Assembly (NCBI GenBank): GCA_027016475.1
Contig: JALUTL010000345.1
Location: 1 to 20,708 of the forward strand
Origin: Candidatus Heimdallarchaeota archaeon
Lineage (GTDB): Archaea; Asgardarchaeota; Heimdallarchaeia; Heimdallarchaeales; Kariarchaeaceae
Reading direction: 5' to 3'
DNA length: 20,708 nt
The notes beneath the pieces were generated by a model. That model saw nothing but the letters and a program-made list of their open reading frames with translations, did no database searches and was not told the DNA's origin. Position 1 is the first letter of the stretch, and every line of letters begins with the position of its first letter. Positions 7,115 to 15,426 of the stretch are shown piece by piece. The position numbers were made by a program, and so were the translations under genes.

Positions 7115-8970
7115 TTTTCATACCATTTCTTCGGTATTCCGTTTGCAGTCAGTTCCACTTTTTCCTTTGGAGGAAGAATGTAGCTCTTGATGAAGGAATT
7201 CAATGAAAGCAGGAGAAAAAATCCCGCACCCCAAATCAAAGAGTTTCCTAGGGCATTGATTCTCTGATTCACTTCAGAAACTGCATCGGTCATATTCTGG
7301 TAGGCAATTAAATACTGTTTAATTGAGGTCTCATATTCGCCTCTTCTCCAAAAAACTGTGGCATTCAATCTTACTGCCTCTGCATCAAAAAGTTCTTCAT
7401 GTGGAATGAACTCATATCTGTTGCTTCTAAGGAAATGCAGGGTGCTTGAGTAAAGAATTGAGGCAGACAAATTGTACCACAGTGCAACTTTTCTGCCGTA
7501 TCCCAAGATTTCAAGACCACTGAATTCCTTTCCTCCGGCAGTAGCACCAAATCCATATTTAGACATCGGTGTCTCAATGAATGAGGAAATGCCGTTGTCA
7601 AGTATTGGTAGTCCAACCAGCTCTCCTATCGATCTTAGCGCAAAATCTCCTGTTGGAAACCTAAGCTTCTGTTGCAAATTCAACTCATCCCATACGCTAC
7701 TTTCTTCCACATTGAAACCAATATAGTCTGCATCATATGGTCTCAATGTATTGTTTGTTTCAAAATACAACGTAACATCATTCTCATCCGAAAGCTTAAG
7801 CATCAGTGTCAAATAGAAAAATCCCGTTGGATATGTACTGTAGATCGATGTTGTGGATCTGATTACCCTTTTGAATTCTTCAGCTACTGCCGGTGTTACA
7901 ATTATTCCCTTGGTTCCATTCACAAGTTCACTTTTTTCAAGCAAAGCCTTGACTTCAGCCTCTTGATCAATATTAATGAAGGATGTAACCCTCTCGATGG
8001 GCGTGGGATACCAAGAAAACAAATTTTGTAGAGCAGAGATAAATCTCTCTCCTTCAATCTGGTTGAAAAATTGAAATCCAAATGGAAAGTTTGCTGAATC
8101 GGTCAGTACGATTGTTGAGAAATGTGGTTTTTGAAGACGAGAATAATCAACAAAACCATAATTGTTGTGATACGGGCTTCCAATCACAATCTTCTCGATC
8201 AAGTCCACAAGTCTTGGCGCGATAAAATCTGCCAGTTCCAACAACGAGCTGGAGGTATCTTTCAGTCTTTGACTCCCGTTGGATACATTGCTGTAGGCTG
8301 GAGCAAATGCATTGACATCATAAAACAGGCTGGTTTTGTTGACAGATCCAACATTTCTAAAATCTGCCCCTCCCTCAAAATAATCGGTTTGGTTGGAAAC
8401 AAAGTACCAGTGATACGGAAAAGTGAAATTATCCAAAAAATCTCCATCGATTAAATGGATTGTATACCCCGTATCAGAATCATATGCGGAAAGCAGTTTG
8501 GAAAACAAAGAGATTTCCATTCCACGTCCTGTAACAGACACAAGAGAGCCATTGATGTTTACCGTTCTTCCACTGCTGTATACTTCAGCATTGGATTCAA
8601 AAAAATCGGAGATTATCGTTTCACCGTTTGCTATTTCTTCATAAGAATATTTCAAATGATATTCCCATCCAAATTGATATCCATGGATATTTTCTCTGTA
8701 CTGATCGATTATGCCCTGCTGGGGATATCTGCTTTCCTGAACAATAGTTTCTGGAAGCTCCATGACGTTGGTGAAGATGGGTGTGTCAAATCCCCAAAGT
8801 TTGATGTTTACTGAAATTGAAAGACGATTGGGTATAATGGTGGGGTCTACTGGCCCCGTGTCCAATGCAAAAAGAGGCAGATAACCAATTGACACAATGG
8901 GTGATACTATCAGAACAACGACCGCCAAAAACCCTTTTTTTTTAACCACAACCTGAATTTGATTTTGCAT
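7105..8970 (-). CDS. Exported, membrane-anchored, sequon-rich protein of unknown function
   Basis: This 621-aa protein begins with a polar stretch, KKK and a strong hydrophobic segment (about 14-36), like a signal peptide or anchor. A large beta-rich outer domain follows, then a C-terminal helix (about 577-594) and a short charged tail. Eleven N-X-S/T sequons lie between the two hydrophobic segments, which fits an N-glycosylated archaeal surface protein. No enzyme motif is recognised; the region around 540-575 is helical and resembles a TPR-like pair. ATG at 8970 is chosen because it places the charged region directly before the hydrophobic core; a TTG at 9018 would add 16 residues. It is divergent from the PIG-L-type deacetylase, which could indicate linked surface-sugar biology (inference). 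Confidence 0.7.
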   Translation of the reverse strand: MQNQIQVVVKKKGFLAVVVLIVSPIVSIGYLPLFALDTGPVDPTIIPNRLSISVNIKLWGFDTPIFTNVMELPETIVQESRYPQQGIIDQYRENIHGYQFGWEYHLKYSYEEIANGETIISDFFESNAEVYSSGRTVNINGSLVSVTGRGMEISLFSKLLSAYDSDTGYTIHLIDGDFLDNFTFPYHWYFVSNQTDYFEGGADFRNVGSVNKTSLFYDVNAFAPAYSNVSNGSQRLKDTSSSLLELADFIAPRLVDLIEKIVIGSPYHNNYGFVDYSRLQKPHFSTIVLTDSANFPFGFQFFNQIEGERFISALQNLFSWYPTPIERVTSFINIDQEAEVKALLEKSELVNGTKGIIVTPAVAEEFKRVIRSTTSIYSTYPTGFFYLTLMLKLSDENDVTLYFETNNTLRPYDADYIGFNVEESSVWDELNLQQKLRFPTGDFALRSIGELVGLPILDNGISSFIETPMSKYGFGATAGGKEFSGLEILGYGRKVALWYNLSASILYSSTLHFLRSNRYEFIPHEELFDAEAVRLNATVFWRRGEYETSIKQYLIAYQNMTDAVSEVNQRINALGNSLIWGAGFFLLLSLNSFIKSYILPPKEKVELTANGIPKKWYENQE

Positions 8971-9044
8971 TAAAGAATTTTTAGAAACCAAATGAATGAC
9001 TTGCGTAGAACGAACCAAACAATTAGCTAAATGTAAAAATCTTT

Positions 9045-9764
9045 ATGCTCTGCCACGAATTGAGCCTGTTGATTCCCGAAGAAGAAAGATGCATTATCGC
9101 TGTCCTGTCCCACCCCGACGACGAGCTTGGAATGGTGGGGACATTGGCTAAGCATGCGGAAAACGGCGATCGTGTTTATTTGGTGTTTTTAAGCTATGGT
9201 GAGCTCACCTCAAAATTCGGTAACGAACCAGTTGAGATAATCATTGAGAAAAGGAGACAACAGGTCAATGAAGTATGTAGTATCATAGGGGCTCAAGAGC
9301 CAATCTTCCTTGAATTGGAGGATACAAATATCCAACACACTCGGGAAAATGGCATCAGGCTTGCTGAAATCTATGTTGCGCTCCGCCCAACTGCAATCAT
9401 CACTTGGGGATTGGGTGCGAACCATCCTGATCATAGGAACACTGCATTGATTGCAAATGACGCTTTGACCTATTGCCGTTTGGCAAAAATTCTGCCATCC
9501 AAAAAGGATTACCGGAAACCAATTAGATTGTTCCATTACTACGAATCAAACTCGCAACTTCCAATAGTCTATGTTGATGTAACAGATACAATTGAAAAAA
9601 CCCTTCTTTGTGGAGAATACTATGCTTCCATGTTCAACTGGAAAGGAATAACACGGTTGATGAAGGATAGAAGACGTGCAAGAGGTATGGAGAGCGGTTG
9701 CATGTTTGCTGAGAAATTCAATGAACCGTTTGCAGAAACGAGAGCCAAACACCTTCTTTTCTAA
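9045..9764 (+). CDS. PIG-L/LmbE-family N-acetylglucosamine deacetylase-like protein
   Basis: The 239-aa protein carries both zinc-site motifs of the family. SHPDDE (22-27) supplies H23 and D26 as ligands and D25 as the likely base. NHPDH (126-130) supplies the third ligand. Family members remove acetyl groups from N-acetyl sugars attached to inositol phospholipids (GPI synthesis), inositol (mycothiol, MshB) or malate (bacillithiol). No signal peptide is seen, so it acts in the cytosol. The substrate is not readable. A GT4 enzyme and a CDP-alcohol phosphatidyltransferase lie within 9 kb, which would fit deacetylation of an inositol- or lipid-linked amino sugar (inference). ATG at 9045 is the first suitable start. 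Its stop overlaps the convergent gene by 4 bp. Confidence 0.88.
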   Translation: MLCHELSLLIPEEERCIIAVLSHPDDELGMVGTLAKHAENGDRVYLVFLSYGELTSKFGNEPVEIIIEKRRQQVNEVCSIIGAQEPIFLELEDTNIQHTRENGIRLAEIYVALRPTAIITWGLGANHPDHRNTALIANDALTYCRLAKILPSKKDYRKPIRLFHYYESNSQLPIVYVDVTDTIEKTLLCGEYYASMFNWKGITRLMKDRRRARGMESGCMFAEKFNEPFAETRAKHLLF

Positions 9765-10147
9765 AAATAAACAATGATACTGACATCAAATAAAGTCGTA
9801 GTAATGCCTTCGACGATGTAGATGAAGAAAAAGGCTACCAATGTCACCCAAACAGCGCGCTCATATGTCGCAGACTTCATCAATATGGATTTGACGGCAT
9901 AGGCAGACAAAACAAATCCCAAAATTTGGGCGATGGCGCCCGCGCCAGGAATCAAGCTTCCAAGAAAACCAGCAACCGCTCCTGCAACAATGATCAGAAT
10001 CACTATGACTATAGCAACCACAAGGGCCGTCAGAAAATATCCTCCTGTCAATCGAACAGTCCTGTTTCCAAATACCTTCTCACCTACAAAAAGGAAAAGT
10101 GCCAACAAGATAAGGGTTATTGCTAGCAAAATGTATTGCTCAAGCAT
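9761..10147 (-). CDS. Small glycine-rich multi-pass membrane protein
   Basis: The 128-aa protein is almost wholly hydrophobic. About four transmembrane segments are seen (5-22, 36-62, 66-88, 96-118), with Gly/Ala-rich patches such as GAVAGFLGSLIPGAGAIAQI (56-75). I do not recognise a family. A TATA-like CTTTTAA about 26 nt upstream and a GGGAG just before the ATG support the start at 10147. It is convergent with the deacetylase gene and apparently monocistronic. Confidence 0.7.
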   Translation of the reverse strand: MLEQYILLAITLILLALFLFVGEKVFGNRTVRLTGGYFLTALVVAIVIVILIIVAGAVAGFLGSLIPGAGAIAQILGFVLSAYAVKSILMKSATYERAVWVTLVAFFFIYIVEGITTTLFDVSIIVYF

Positions 10148-10169
10148 GCTCTCCCTTTGAATGGTTGGG

Positions 10170-10176
10170 TTAAAAG
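10170..10176 (-). promoter_or_regulatory. TATA-like box for the 128-aa membrane protein
   Basis: Minus-strand CTTTTAA is centred 26 nt before the ATG at 10147, the spacing seen at other starts in this window. Confidence 0.4.
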
Positions 10177-10200
10177 GTTAATCTGACGCTGATGGAAATT

Positions 10201-11019
10201 TCAATAAGTTCCGATTTGAACTGCCAATTTTAGATTGACTAGTTTATTGACTATGCCCTCCTCATCACCCCGAATTTTCAATAAAGCCATTGACACAGGT
10301 GTGTCTGAATTGCAAATTTGAAGAATCTGTCCAATTTCCTTGTCTTGCCATAGCAACGTTTGGTTATCTTTAACCATGAAATCCTCAAGCCTGAGTAATA
10401 CTTGAAACAGATGATATCTGGGTCTTCCCCTATTGACCATCCTTGCAATTGGCTCTTGTCCCAAAAAACATCCTTTCTCCAATGAAATAATGTTTTTTAG
10501 ACCTACTTCCACTGGGTTTTGATCCTGCAAAAATTCCACCCAAACCTTTCCTTGAGACGGCAATGAGGTTTTGAATGCGACTTCATCCACTATTGTCCCA
10601 GTTGGCGCTTCATCAAACATGAACTTGCCTGTAGGCAATAGCATCTGACTGTTTTCAACACCATTTGTTCCGCCCGCAACAAACCATAATGGTGGCATCT
10701 CATTAGTAATGTCTTCCAACTTCACTTCAACATTGATGTTGAATTTGAGTAAATCTTCAACCAGGTTTTGTTTCATTCTGCTTGGACAAAGCAAAATGAA
10801 CGCATCGTTTTTTTCAGTCATCCAAAACAGTGATCTGATCTTCCCTTTCTGTGTCAATAGCATATTTGGATAAAATGCTTCCATGTCGATTTTTTTCAAA
10901 TTAAAAGAAACAATGCTGTCCAAGTAATTGAACCTGTCCTTACCACTTACCTTTACAACCAACCACGAATGGAGGTTTACAACATATCTTTCTTCTGGCA
11001 TGACGGAACACTTTTCCAT
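10201..11019 (-). CDS. ygfZ: YgfZ/IBA57-like folate-binding Fe-S maintenance protein (GcvT superfamily)
   Basis: This 272-aa member of the GcvT-like family carries the YgfZ signature in the form KGCFLGQE (182-189), with the invariant cysteine at C184, followed by RMVNRGRPRYHL. YgfZ and mitochondrial IBA57 use a tetrahydrofolate-binding fold to help assemble or repair 4Fe-4S proteins. That role fits a genome with the SUF operon found about 6 kb to the right. True GcvT aminomethyltransferases are longer and lack the KGC motif. ATG at 11019 is chosen: GGGAGG lies 10 nt upstream, and TTG at 11037 would sit on top of that ribosome-binding site. It is divergent from the threonine dehydrogenase gene. 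Confidence 0.85.
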   Translation of the reverse strand: MEKCSVMPEERYVVNLHSWLVVKVSGKDRFNYLDSIVSFNLKKIDMEAFYPNMLLTQKGKIRSLFWMTEKNDAFILLCPSRMKQNLVEDLLKFNINVEVKLEDITNEMPPLWFVAGGTNGVENSQMLLPTGKFMFDEAPTGTIVDEVAFKTSLPSQGKVWVEFLQDQNPVEVGLKNIISLEKGCFLGQEPIARMVNRGRPRYHLFQVLLRLEDFMVKDNQTLLWQDKEIGQILQICNSDTPVSMALLKIRGDEEGIVNKLVNLKLAVQIGTY

Positions 11020-11029
11020 ACGAATTATT

Positions 11030-11035
11030 CCTCCC
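11030..11035 (-). promoter_or_regulatory. Ribosome binding site deciding the ygfZ start
   Basis: Minus-strand GGGAGG lies 10 nt before the ATG at 11019. It overlaps the alternative TTG at 11037, which makes the TTG an unlikely start. A TATA-like TTTATG at about 11047-11052 lies upstream. Confidence 0.5.
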
Positions 11036-11081
11036 AAACAATGATAAACATAAAGATAGAGCCATCCAGAGATTTATTTTT

Positions 11082-11093
11082 AGGTGTGCACCT
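11082..11093. repeat. AGGTG-TG-CACCT inverted repeat between ygfZ and tdh
   Basis: A 12-bp palindrome with 5-bp arms and a 2-nt centre lies in the 152-bp divergent intergenic region between ygfZ and the threonine dehydrogenase gene. It is a candidate operator; nothing else marks it as functional. Confidence 0.3.
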
Positions 11094-11171
11094 CTTTTGT
11101 GGATTTTTTTCTGATTCACATGCTATCATTCAATAAACAACTTAAGCGGTTGTTTCAATGGAGAAGAGTTT

Positions 11172-12119
11172 ATGACTCGGATTCTAGTGACTGGTAGTGC
11201 TGGTCAAATAAGCACTGAACTGATTCCTGCTTTGGCAGAAAGAGGGTATGAAATAATTGCTACTGATATTCGTCCACCGCCTGAAGATGAACTGGAGTTT
11301 GCAGAGTTCCAAATTTTGGATGTGACTGATTCCCAAAAGGTTGATTCCCTAATTGGCAAATTTTCAGTCGATGCAATCATTCATAACGCTTCCATCCTCT
11401 CTGCAAAAGGTGAACAGGATCCATTGTTAGCGCTCAATGTAAATTTTCGAGGCCTGGAGAATGTGCTTTTAGCTGCCAAAAAGCATAGGGTCAAAAAAGT
11501 TTTGATTCCTAGTTCTATCGCAGCATTCGGTCCGCAAACTCCCAAAGACCATACTCCAAATGATACCATTATGAGACCGACGACCATATACGGTATCTCC
11601 AAAGTGTATGTGGAGCTTCTTGGTGAATATTTTCATAGCAAATATGGTCTCGATTTCAGAAGCTTGCGTTATCCCGGTGTGATATCTGCCAAAACTAAAC
11701 CAGGGGGAGGCACCACAGATTGGGCTGTCGAAATTTTTTATGAGGGAATAGAAACAGGAAGTTACACTTGCTTTGTGAAAAAGGATACAATAATGCCGAT
11801 GATGGCAATGCCTGACTGCATCAATGCAACAATCCAACTTTTTGAAGCTCCTGAAGAAAATTTAATCCATAGATCTTTCAATGTTGCTGGTGTCAGCTTT
11901 ACCCCCGAAATGCTTGAAACCGAATTGAAAAGACATATCCCTGACCTTCAAGTTGAATACAAACCCGATTTTCGACAACTGATCGCCGACAGCTGGCCTA
12001 GAAGCATAGACGATTCAGTGGCAAGAGAAGAATGGGGTTGGAAACACGAATATGATTTGCCAAAACTGGTCGACTATATGTTCAGTGACCTTTCAATGAA
12101 GCTGAAATCCAAGGTTTGA
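11172..12119 (+). CDS. tdh: NAD-dependent L-threonine 3-dehydrogenase, SDR type
   Basis: This 315-aa short-chain dehydrogenase oxidises L-threonine to 2-amino-3-ketobutyrate, the first step of threonine breakdown to glycine and acetyl-CoA. It matches the UDP-galactose-epimerase-like TDH family rather than the zinc MDR type. The NAD loop is TGSAGQIS (7-14), catalytic residues are Y140 and K144 in YGISK with S114/S115, and TDH-specific blocks include PGGGTTDW (177-184), MPMMAMPD (208-215), PDFRQLIADSWP (265-276) and DDSVAREEWGW (280-290). Length is normal. A GGAGAAG site (11160-11166) precedes the ATG. The last 46 bp overlap the convergent Nudix gene. Confidence 0.93.
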   Translation: MTRILVTGSAGQISTELIPALAERGYEIIATDIRPPPEDELEFAEFQILDVTDSQKVDSLIGKFSVDAIIHNASILSAKGEQDPLLALNVNFRGLENVLLAAKKHRVKKVLIPSSIAAFGPQTPKDHTPNDTIMRPTTIYGISKVYVELLGEYFHSKYGLDFRSLRYPGVISAKTKPGGGTTDWAVEIFYEGIETGSYTCFVKKDTIMPMMAMPDCINATIQLFEAPEENLIHRSFNVAGVSFTPEMLETELKRHIPDLQVEYKPDFRQLIADSWPRSIDDSVAREEWGWKHEYDLPKLVDYMFSDLSMKLKSKV

Positions 12120-12571
12120 TTTGGCTTAAGCTGGAATCCATATTCTGCCAAATATTTTACATTTCCGAGCATTTGCTTCTCTTTCTTGATTTCATCCAAT
12201 GAAAACCATCGAATCTCTAGCCCTTCAGGTGATGAAGAATGTAGATCATCCGTAATTGCGTAGAAAATCATGTCCAAATGAAAATAGTTCTCTTCGATTT
12301 TTTCCTCAATAATAAAATGAGGAGTCAGCATAATTCGTGCTCTCTTGTCCATGATTTCTGGAAAGCTTCCTTTGACAATGAATTTTCCAGTCGCAATTCC
12401 TAACTCCTCGCGAATTTCTCGTAAGGCAGCGGCTTCATGGCTTTCATTCTCTTCAATGTGGCCTCCCGGCGGCAACCAAGACTGAAGCTTCCTATGCCAA
12501 ACAAAAGCTGATCGTTGCATGGATTGGTCAAAAACATATGTGGTCGCTGCAAAATGCTTTACAATATGCAT
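12074..12571 (-). CDS. Nudix hydrolase
   Basis: The 165-aa protein contains a perfect Nudix box, G-x5-E-x7-R-E-U-x-E-E-x-G-U, from G37 to I59, with metal-binding E52, E55 and E56. These enzymes hydrolyse nucleoside diphosphates linked to another group, such as damaged nucleotides, nucleotide sugars or capped species. LPPGGH just before the box is typical of MutT-like housecleaning members, but the substrate is not readable. The beginning MHIVKHFAATTYVF fits the usual first strand. A TATA-like CTTAATT about 26 nt before the ATG suggests a leaderless start. The C-terminal 15 codons overlap the threonine dehydrogenase gene on the other strand. Confidence 0.9.
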   Translation of the reverse strand: MHIVKHFAATTYVFDQSMQRSAFVWHRKLQSWLPPGGHIEENESHEAAALREIREELGIATGKFIVKGSFPEIMDKRARIMLTPHFIIEEKIEENYFHLDMIFYAITDDLHSSSPEGLEIRWFSLDEIKKEKQMLGNVKYLAEYGFQLKPNQTLDFSFIERSLNI

Positions 12572-12593
12572 AGGTTGAATAAAATCGGAGGCA

Positions 12594-12600
12594 AATTAAG
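12594..12600 (-). promoter_or_regulatory. TATA-like box for the Nudix gene
   Basis: Minus-strand CTTAATT is centred 26 nt before the ATG at 12571. It lies in the 34-bp gap after the 194-aa membrane protein gene, so the Nudix gene may be transcribed separately. Confidence 0.35.
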
Positions 12601-12605
12601 TCTGT

Positions 12606-13190
12606 TTATCCTAATCCGAAGAATGAAAGTAGGCCGTATCTGTTATCGGTAACAAGGATTGCAACCGCCTGAGCAATCGAAAGCAAGGAAAAGACCAAGA
12701 CGAGAAATCCCCAGCCGAGAATGAAGAGGAATGCATCTAATGCCTGCTCTGCAATGAATGTCATTATGAACAGCACAGCCATTATGACGCCAATAGCTAT
12801 CAAGATAATTTCAATTGGAATATCTCCTGCTGATGATGATGTTTTCCTAAATTGAAGCACCCCAATAAAAGCAATAATACCTAAAAGCGTGACAATTGTA
12901 AATGCAGCAGGCATTTTTTCAAATGGTCGTGCATTCAGAGAAAGCCCTGTCAAGAACATTAAAAGGAGTGTATAATTGGAATACACGCCTTCAACGTCGA
13001 TGTAGAGAACCATTAGGATTGGAAGGGCAAGTAGTATAAGTCCTCCAAAAAAGGAAAGAACCTGCAAAACTCGACTTTCCTCTTCTCTTTTCTTCAATAT
13101 TCGATCCACGCCCAATGCGACACCGAGCAAGCCAATCAGTATCATCGGGTAGATATAGAAATCAATTAGCAATTCTTCTATCGTTGCCAT
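12606..13190 (-). CDS. Six-helix membrane protein of unknown function
   Basis: The 194-aa protein has about six transmembrane segments (10-30, 42-64, 72-88, 95-113, 126-147, 152-178) and a short charged loop at 31-41 (LKKREEESR). No family motif is recognised. The start at 13190 is supported by a TATA-like CTTAAATTTC centred about 26 nt upstream. It follows the 725-aa gene by 58 bp on the same strand and may work with it, but its own promoter makes this uncertain. Confidence 0.7.
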   Translation of the reverse strand: MATIEELLIDFYIYPMILIGLLGVALGVDRILKKREEESRVLQVLSFFGGLILLALPILMVLYIDVEGVYSNYTLLLMFLTGLSLNARPFEKMPAAFTIVTLLGIIAFIGVLQFRKTSSSAGDIPIEIILIAIGVIMAVLFIMTFIAEQALDAFLFILGWGFLVLVFSLLSIAQAVAILVTDNRYGLLSFFGLG

Positions 13191-13210
13191 ACAAGTATAG
13201 ATTTACTCTT

Positions 13211-13220
13211 GAAATTTAAG
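13211..13220 (-). promoter_or_regulatory. TATA-like box for the six-helix membrane protein
   Basis: Minus-strand CTTAAATTTC is centred about 26 nt before the ATG at 13190, fitting a leaderless start. Confidence 0.4.
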
Positions 13221-13248
13221 CTTTTGTGGATTCAATTTTTATGGATGA

Positions 13249-15426
13249 TTATCCTTGTGCTAGGACTTGAGCATCTCTAGGGTTGTATTTTCCTTCTCCA
13301 ACAATTGTATAGTTCACCTTGACTTCGGACTGTGGAGGGACGTTTTCAAATGTCCATAGCTTTTCAACACCATCATCCGAGGTTTTTACATCCTCTGCGA
13401 TGACTGGTGGCTCTTCTCGCGTTTCACCCACTATTCTGAAGCCTTTAGGAATGAGATCCTTCAACGTGAACGTAACAGCCTTGTTGCCATAGTTTTCCCC
13501 ATAGAGAGTAATTTCGTATCCCTTGCCTTCGGAGGTTCTTGTTGCAATAAGCTCCTTGGAAACATTGATGGCAATTCTTTCATGCACAACTTGGATGCCT
13601 TCGATTTCATCTTCTACGCTACTGATCACTTTTTGATCTGGATTGGCATAAATGAATCCTTCTGCGACAACTCCTCCTTTCAAGATACCTTGATCCTTTG
13701 TTGGACGGACAACAGTCACGGGATATTTTAGTTCAATTATGTCGTTTTCCTTGAACCCACCTATGTCCGAATTTTCCTCCAAATGCTCAAAATGGAATTC
13801 CAATACCTTTTCAGCCGTGATGTTGTCCTTGTCTCCAACGGCACCCTTTACTTCATAACCGTCTTTCAGTTCCTCTCCGTTGTAGAATACTTGGATTTCG
13901 TCTTTCTCTGGTGCTTCAAATCCGCTTGGAATGGTATCCTTGACGATTAATGCTTCCAGTGGATATGTTCCCACTCCAATCACTTTGACAAGGGTTGGAA
14001 CAGATGTTTTCCTGTATGAAGGAACCTGCTTGAGTTCATAGGTCTTTTGAACAGCCAACGCCATGAATTTGAGCTTTTCTGGTGGAATGACCAACTCTGT
14101 GTGCGTGTAGATATGGCTATGGCCTTGAACAGTGAAATCAACAATCCGACCAAATGTGGGCGCTCCTTCACCATCATATTCAAACGCAAACTCAAATGCA
14201 ATCTTCTCTCCTGGTTGAACTTCTCTCTCCTCTTCTGTACTTTGCGTACCATCCCAATCCAGTACCAAAGTTTGGTTGCCTATATCCCCTTCGAAAACTT
14301 TCAAGGTGTTTAGGTCATAGGGAAATTCCGACTTATTTTCAAAGTACACAACACAATCGTATACTCCAGGTTCTTCTTCCCTCTCCTGTCTTTTCAGACT
14401 TTGTCTGTGGTTTGACACGCCGTCAATTCCCTTGAATTCCAATCCTGAAAGAAGTTGAGGTCTGTCATACGAAATTTCTATTTGCTCAGCCTCATATGCT
14501 TCCTCTCCCTCTGGAAGGCTGCCATTCAAATCAATGACAAATTTGATGGTTTCACCAGATGGAATCTTGTCAACTTTCAACTTTACTTTTGAATCCTCAA
14601 CGGTGACATCTCCCATTGAAGATGAAGCATCCTCAACTGTTGCGTTCTTACTCACATGTTTGATAACCATAAGGTTCTCGATGTCTTCATTCTTGGTATT
14701 GGTAATCTCTATTTCTGTGGAGAAAAGGACTCGTTCCTTTCCAAGGAAATTGGGAAGCAAACCTGTCTCCTTATCGACATAATTGACTTTGACCTTGATG
14801 GGCTCTTCCTCTGTTTCAAATTTGTAATGCTTTACCCAAGTTTCATTTGGATCAAGATCAACAATCCCGATCTCTTCAGCAAATTCTGTTTCTCCTTCTA
14901 TTTCCTCCAATTTATTGAAATTGTCGAGACGAAGGTCGATACCGAAAATTCGATCTTTCGTTCCGTTGTTTAAAACCTTGACCTCTCCTTCTATGGGATT
15001 TGCTTCCTTCAGGACACCAAGGGAGTCCAAGACCATTCGTTGCTTTTCCTTTATCTCCAGAACCAATCCTTTCCCTTCATGCATTGCATCTATAGCACGT
15101 TCCTCTTCTGTTGACAAGGAAGATTCATAGTCAAACTCCCCAATTCTCAGACTTTTATCTCCAATCTCGTCGTCGAACGCAGTGCCTGCTGTTCCTCCTC
15201 TCGTCTTTACTTCTGCCACTGGTGGTGCAGGTTTTTGTTCCAGTTTTTTCAGTGCCTTCTCGGCCTCTTTTCGGACACCACGATCACTATCATCTTCTTT
15301 CAACCGTTGGAGCTCTGCCAAGGCTTCTGGATATTTGTATTCCAAATCTCCCATTTCTGAAGCGGCATTTTTCCGTTCTTTCTTGTCAGAAGATCTGGCT
15401 CTCTGTAATAACTTAGTTAGATCCAT
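13249..15426 (-). CDS. 725-aa acidic protein: HEAT-like N-terminus plus tandem DUF11-like beta domains
   Basis: The first 65 residues form two HEAT-like helical repeats (ALAELQRLKEDDSDRGVRKE, 35-54, is the typical pattern). A Pro/Gly-rich linker follows (65-85), then about 600 residues of acidic, beta-rich repeats. Two units contain the DUF11-like turn KD-x-IP-x-GF (496-503 and 656-663) and repeat the pattern of a strand, an N-rich turn and an EVKVNY/DIIELKY strand; earlier units at about 120-225, 232-320 and 355-430 are more divergent. DUF11 domains are usually on the cell surface, but no signal peptide or membrane helix is seen here, so the protein may be cytosolic. It does contain nine N-X-S/T sequons, which leaves location open. 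AGGTGATC (15431-15438), complementary to the 16S 3' end, fixes the ATG at 15426. It is divergent from the helix-hairpin-helix gene. Function unknown. Confidence 0.75.
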   Translation of the reverse strand: MDLTKLLQRARSSDKKERKNAASEMGDLEYKYPEALAELQRLKEDDSDRGVRKEAEKALKKLEQKPAPPVAEVKTRGGTAGTAFDDEIGDKSLRIGEFDYESSLSTEEERAIDAMHEGKGLVLEIKEKQRMVLDSLGVLKEANPIEGEVKVLNNGTKDRIFGIDLRLDNFNKLEEIEGETEFAEEIGIVDLDPNETWVKHYKFETEEEPIKVKVNYVDKETGLLPNFLGKERVLFSTEIEITNTKNEDIENLMVIKHVSKNATVEDASSSMGDVTVEDSKVKLKVDKIPSGETIKFVIDLNGSLPEGEEAYEAEQIEISYDRPQLLSGLEFKGIDGVSNHRQSLKRQEREEEPGVYDCVVYFENKSEFPYDLNTLKVFEGDIGNQTLVLDWDGTQSTEEEREVQPGEKIAFEFAFEYDGEGAPTFGRIVDFTVQGHSHIYTHTELVIPPEKLKFMALAVQKTYELKQVPSYRKTSVPTLVKVIGVGTYPLEALIVKDTIPSGFEAPEKDEIQVFYNGEELKDGYEVKGAVGDKDNITAEKVLEFHFEHLEENSDIGGFKENDIIELKYPVTVVRPTKDQGILKGGVVAEGFIYANPDQKVISSVEDEIEGIQVVHERIAINVSKELIATRTSEGKGYEITLYGENYGNKAVTFTLKDLIPKGFRIVGETREEPPVIAEDVKTSDDGVEKLWTFENVPPQSEVKVNYTIVGEGKYNPRDAQVLAQG

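Noticed and set aside
7472..8814. Several long open frames on the plus strand opposite the 621-aa gene
   Set aside because: They are antisense to a coherent exported-protein gene, overlap each other, and lack ribosome-binding sites and recognisable domains.
11041..11136. Open frame of 31 codons starting ATG in the ygfZ-tdh gap
   Set aside because: It lies over the ygfZ promoter, has no ribosome-binding site, and its peptide shows no recognisable pattern.
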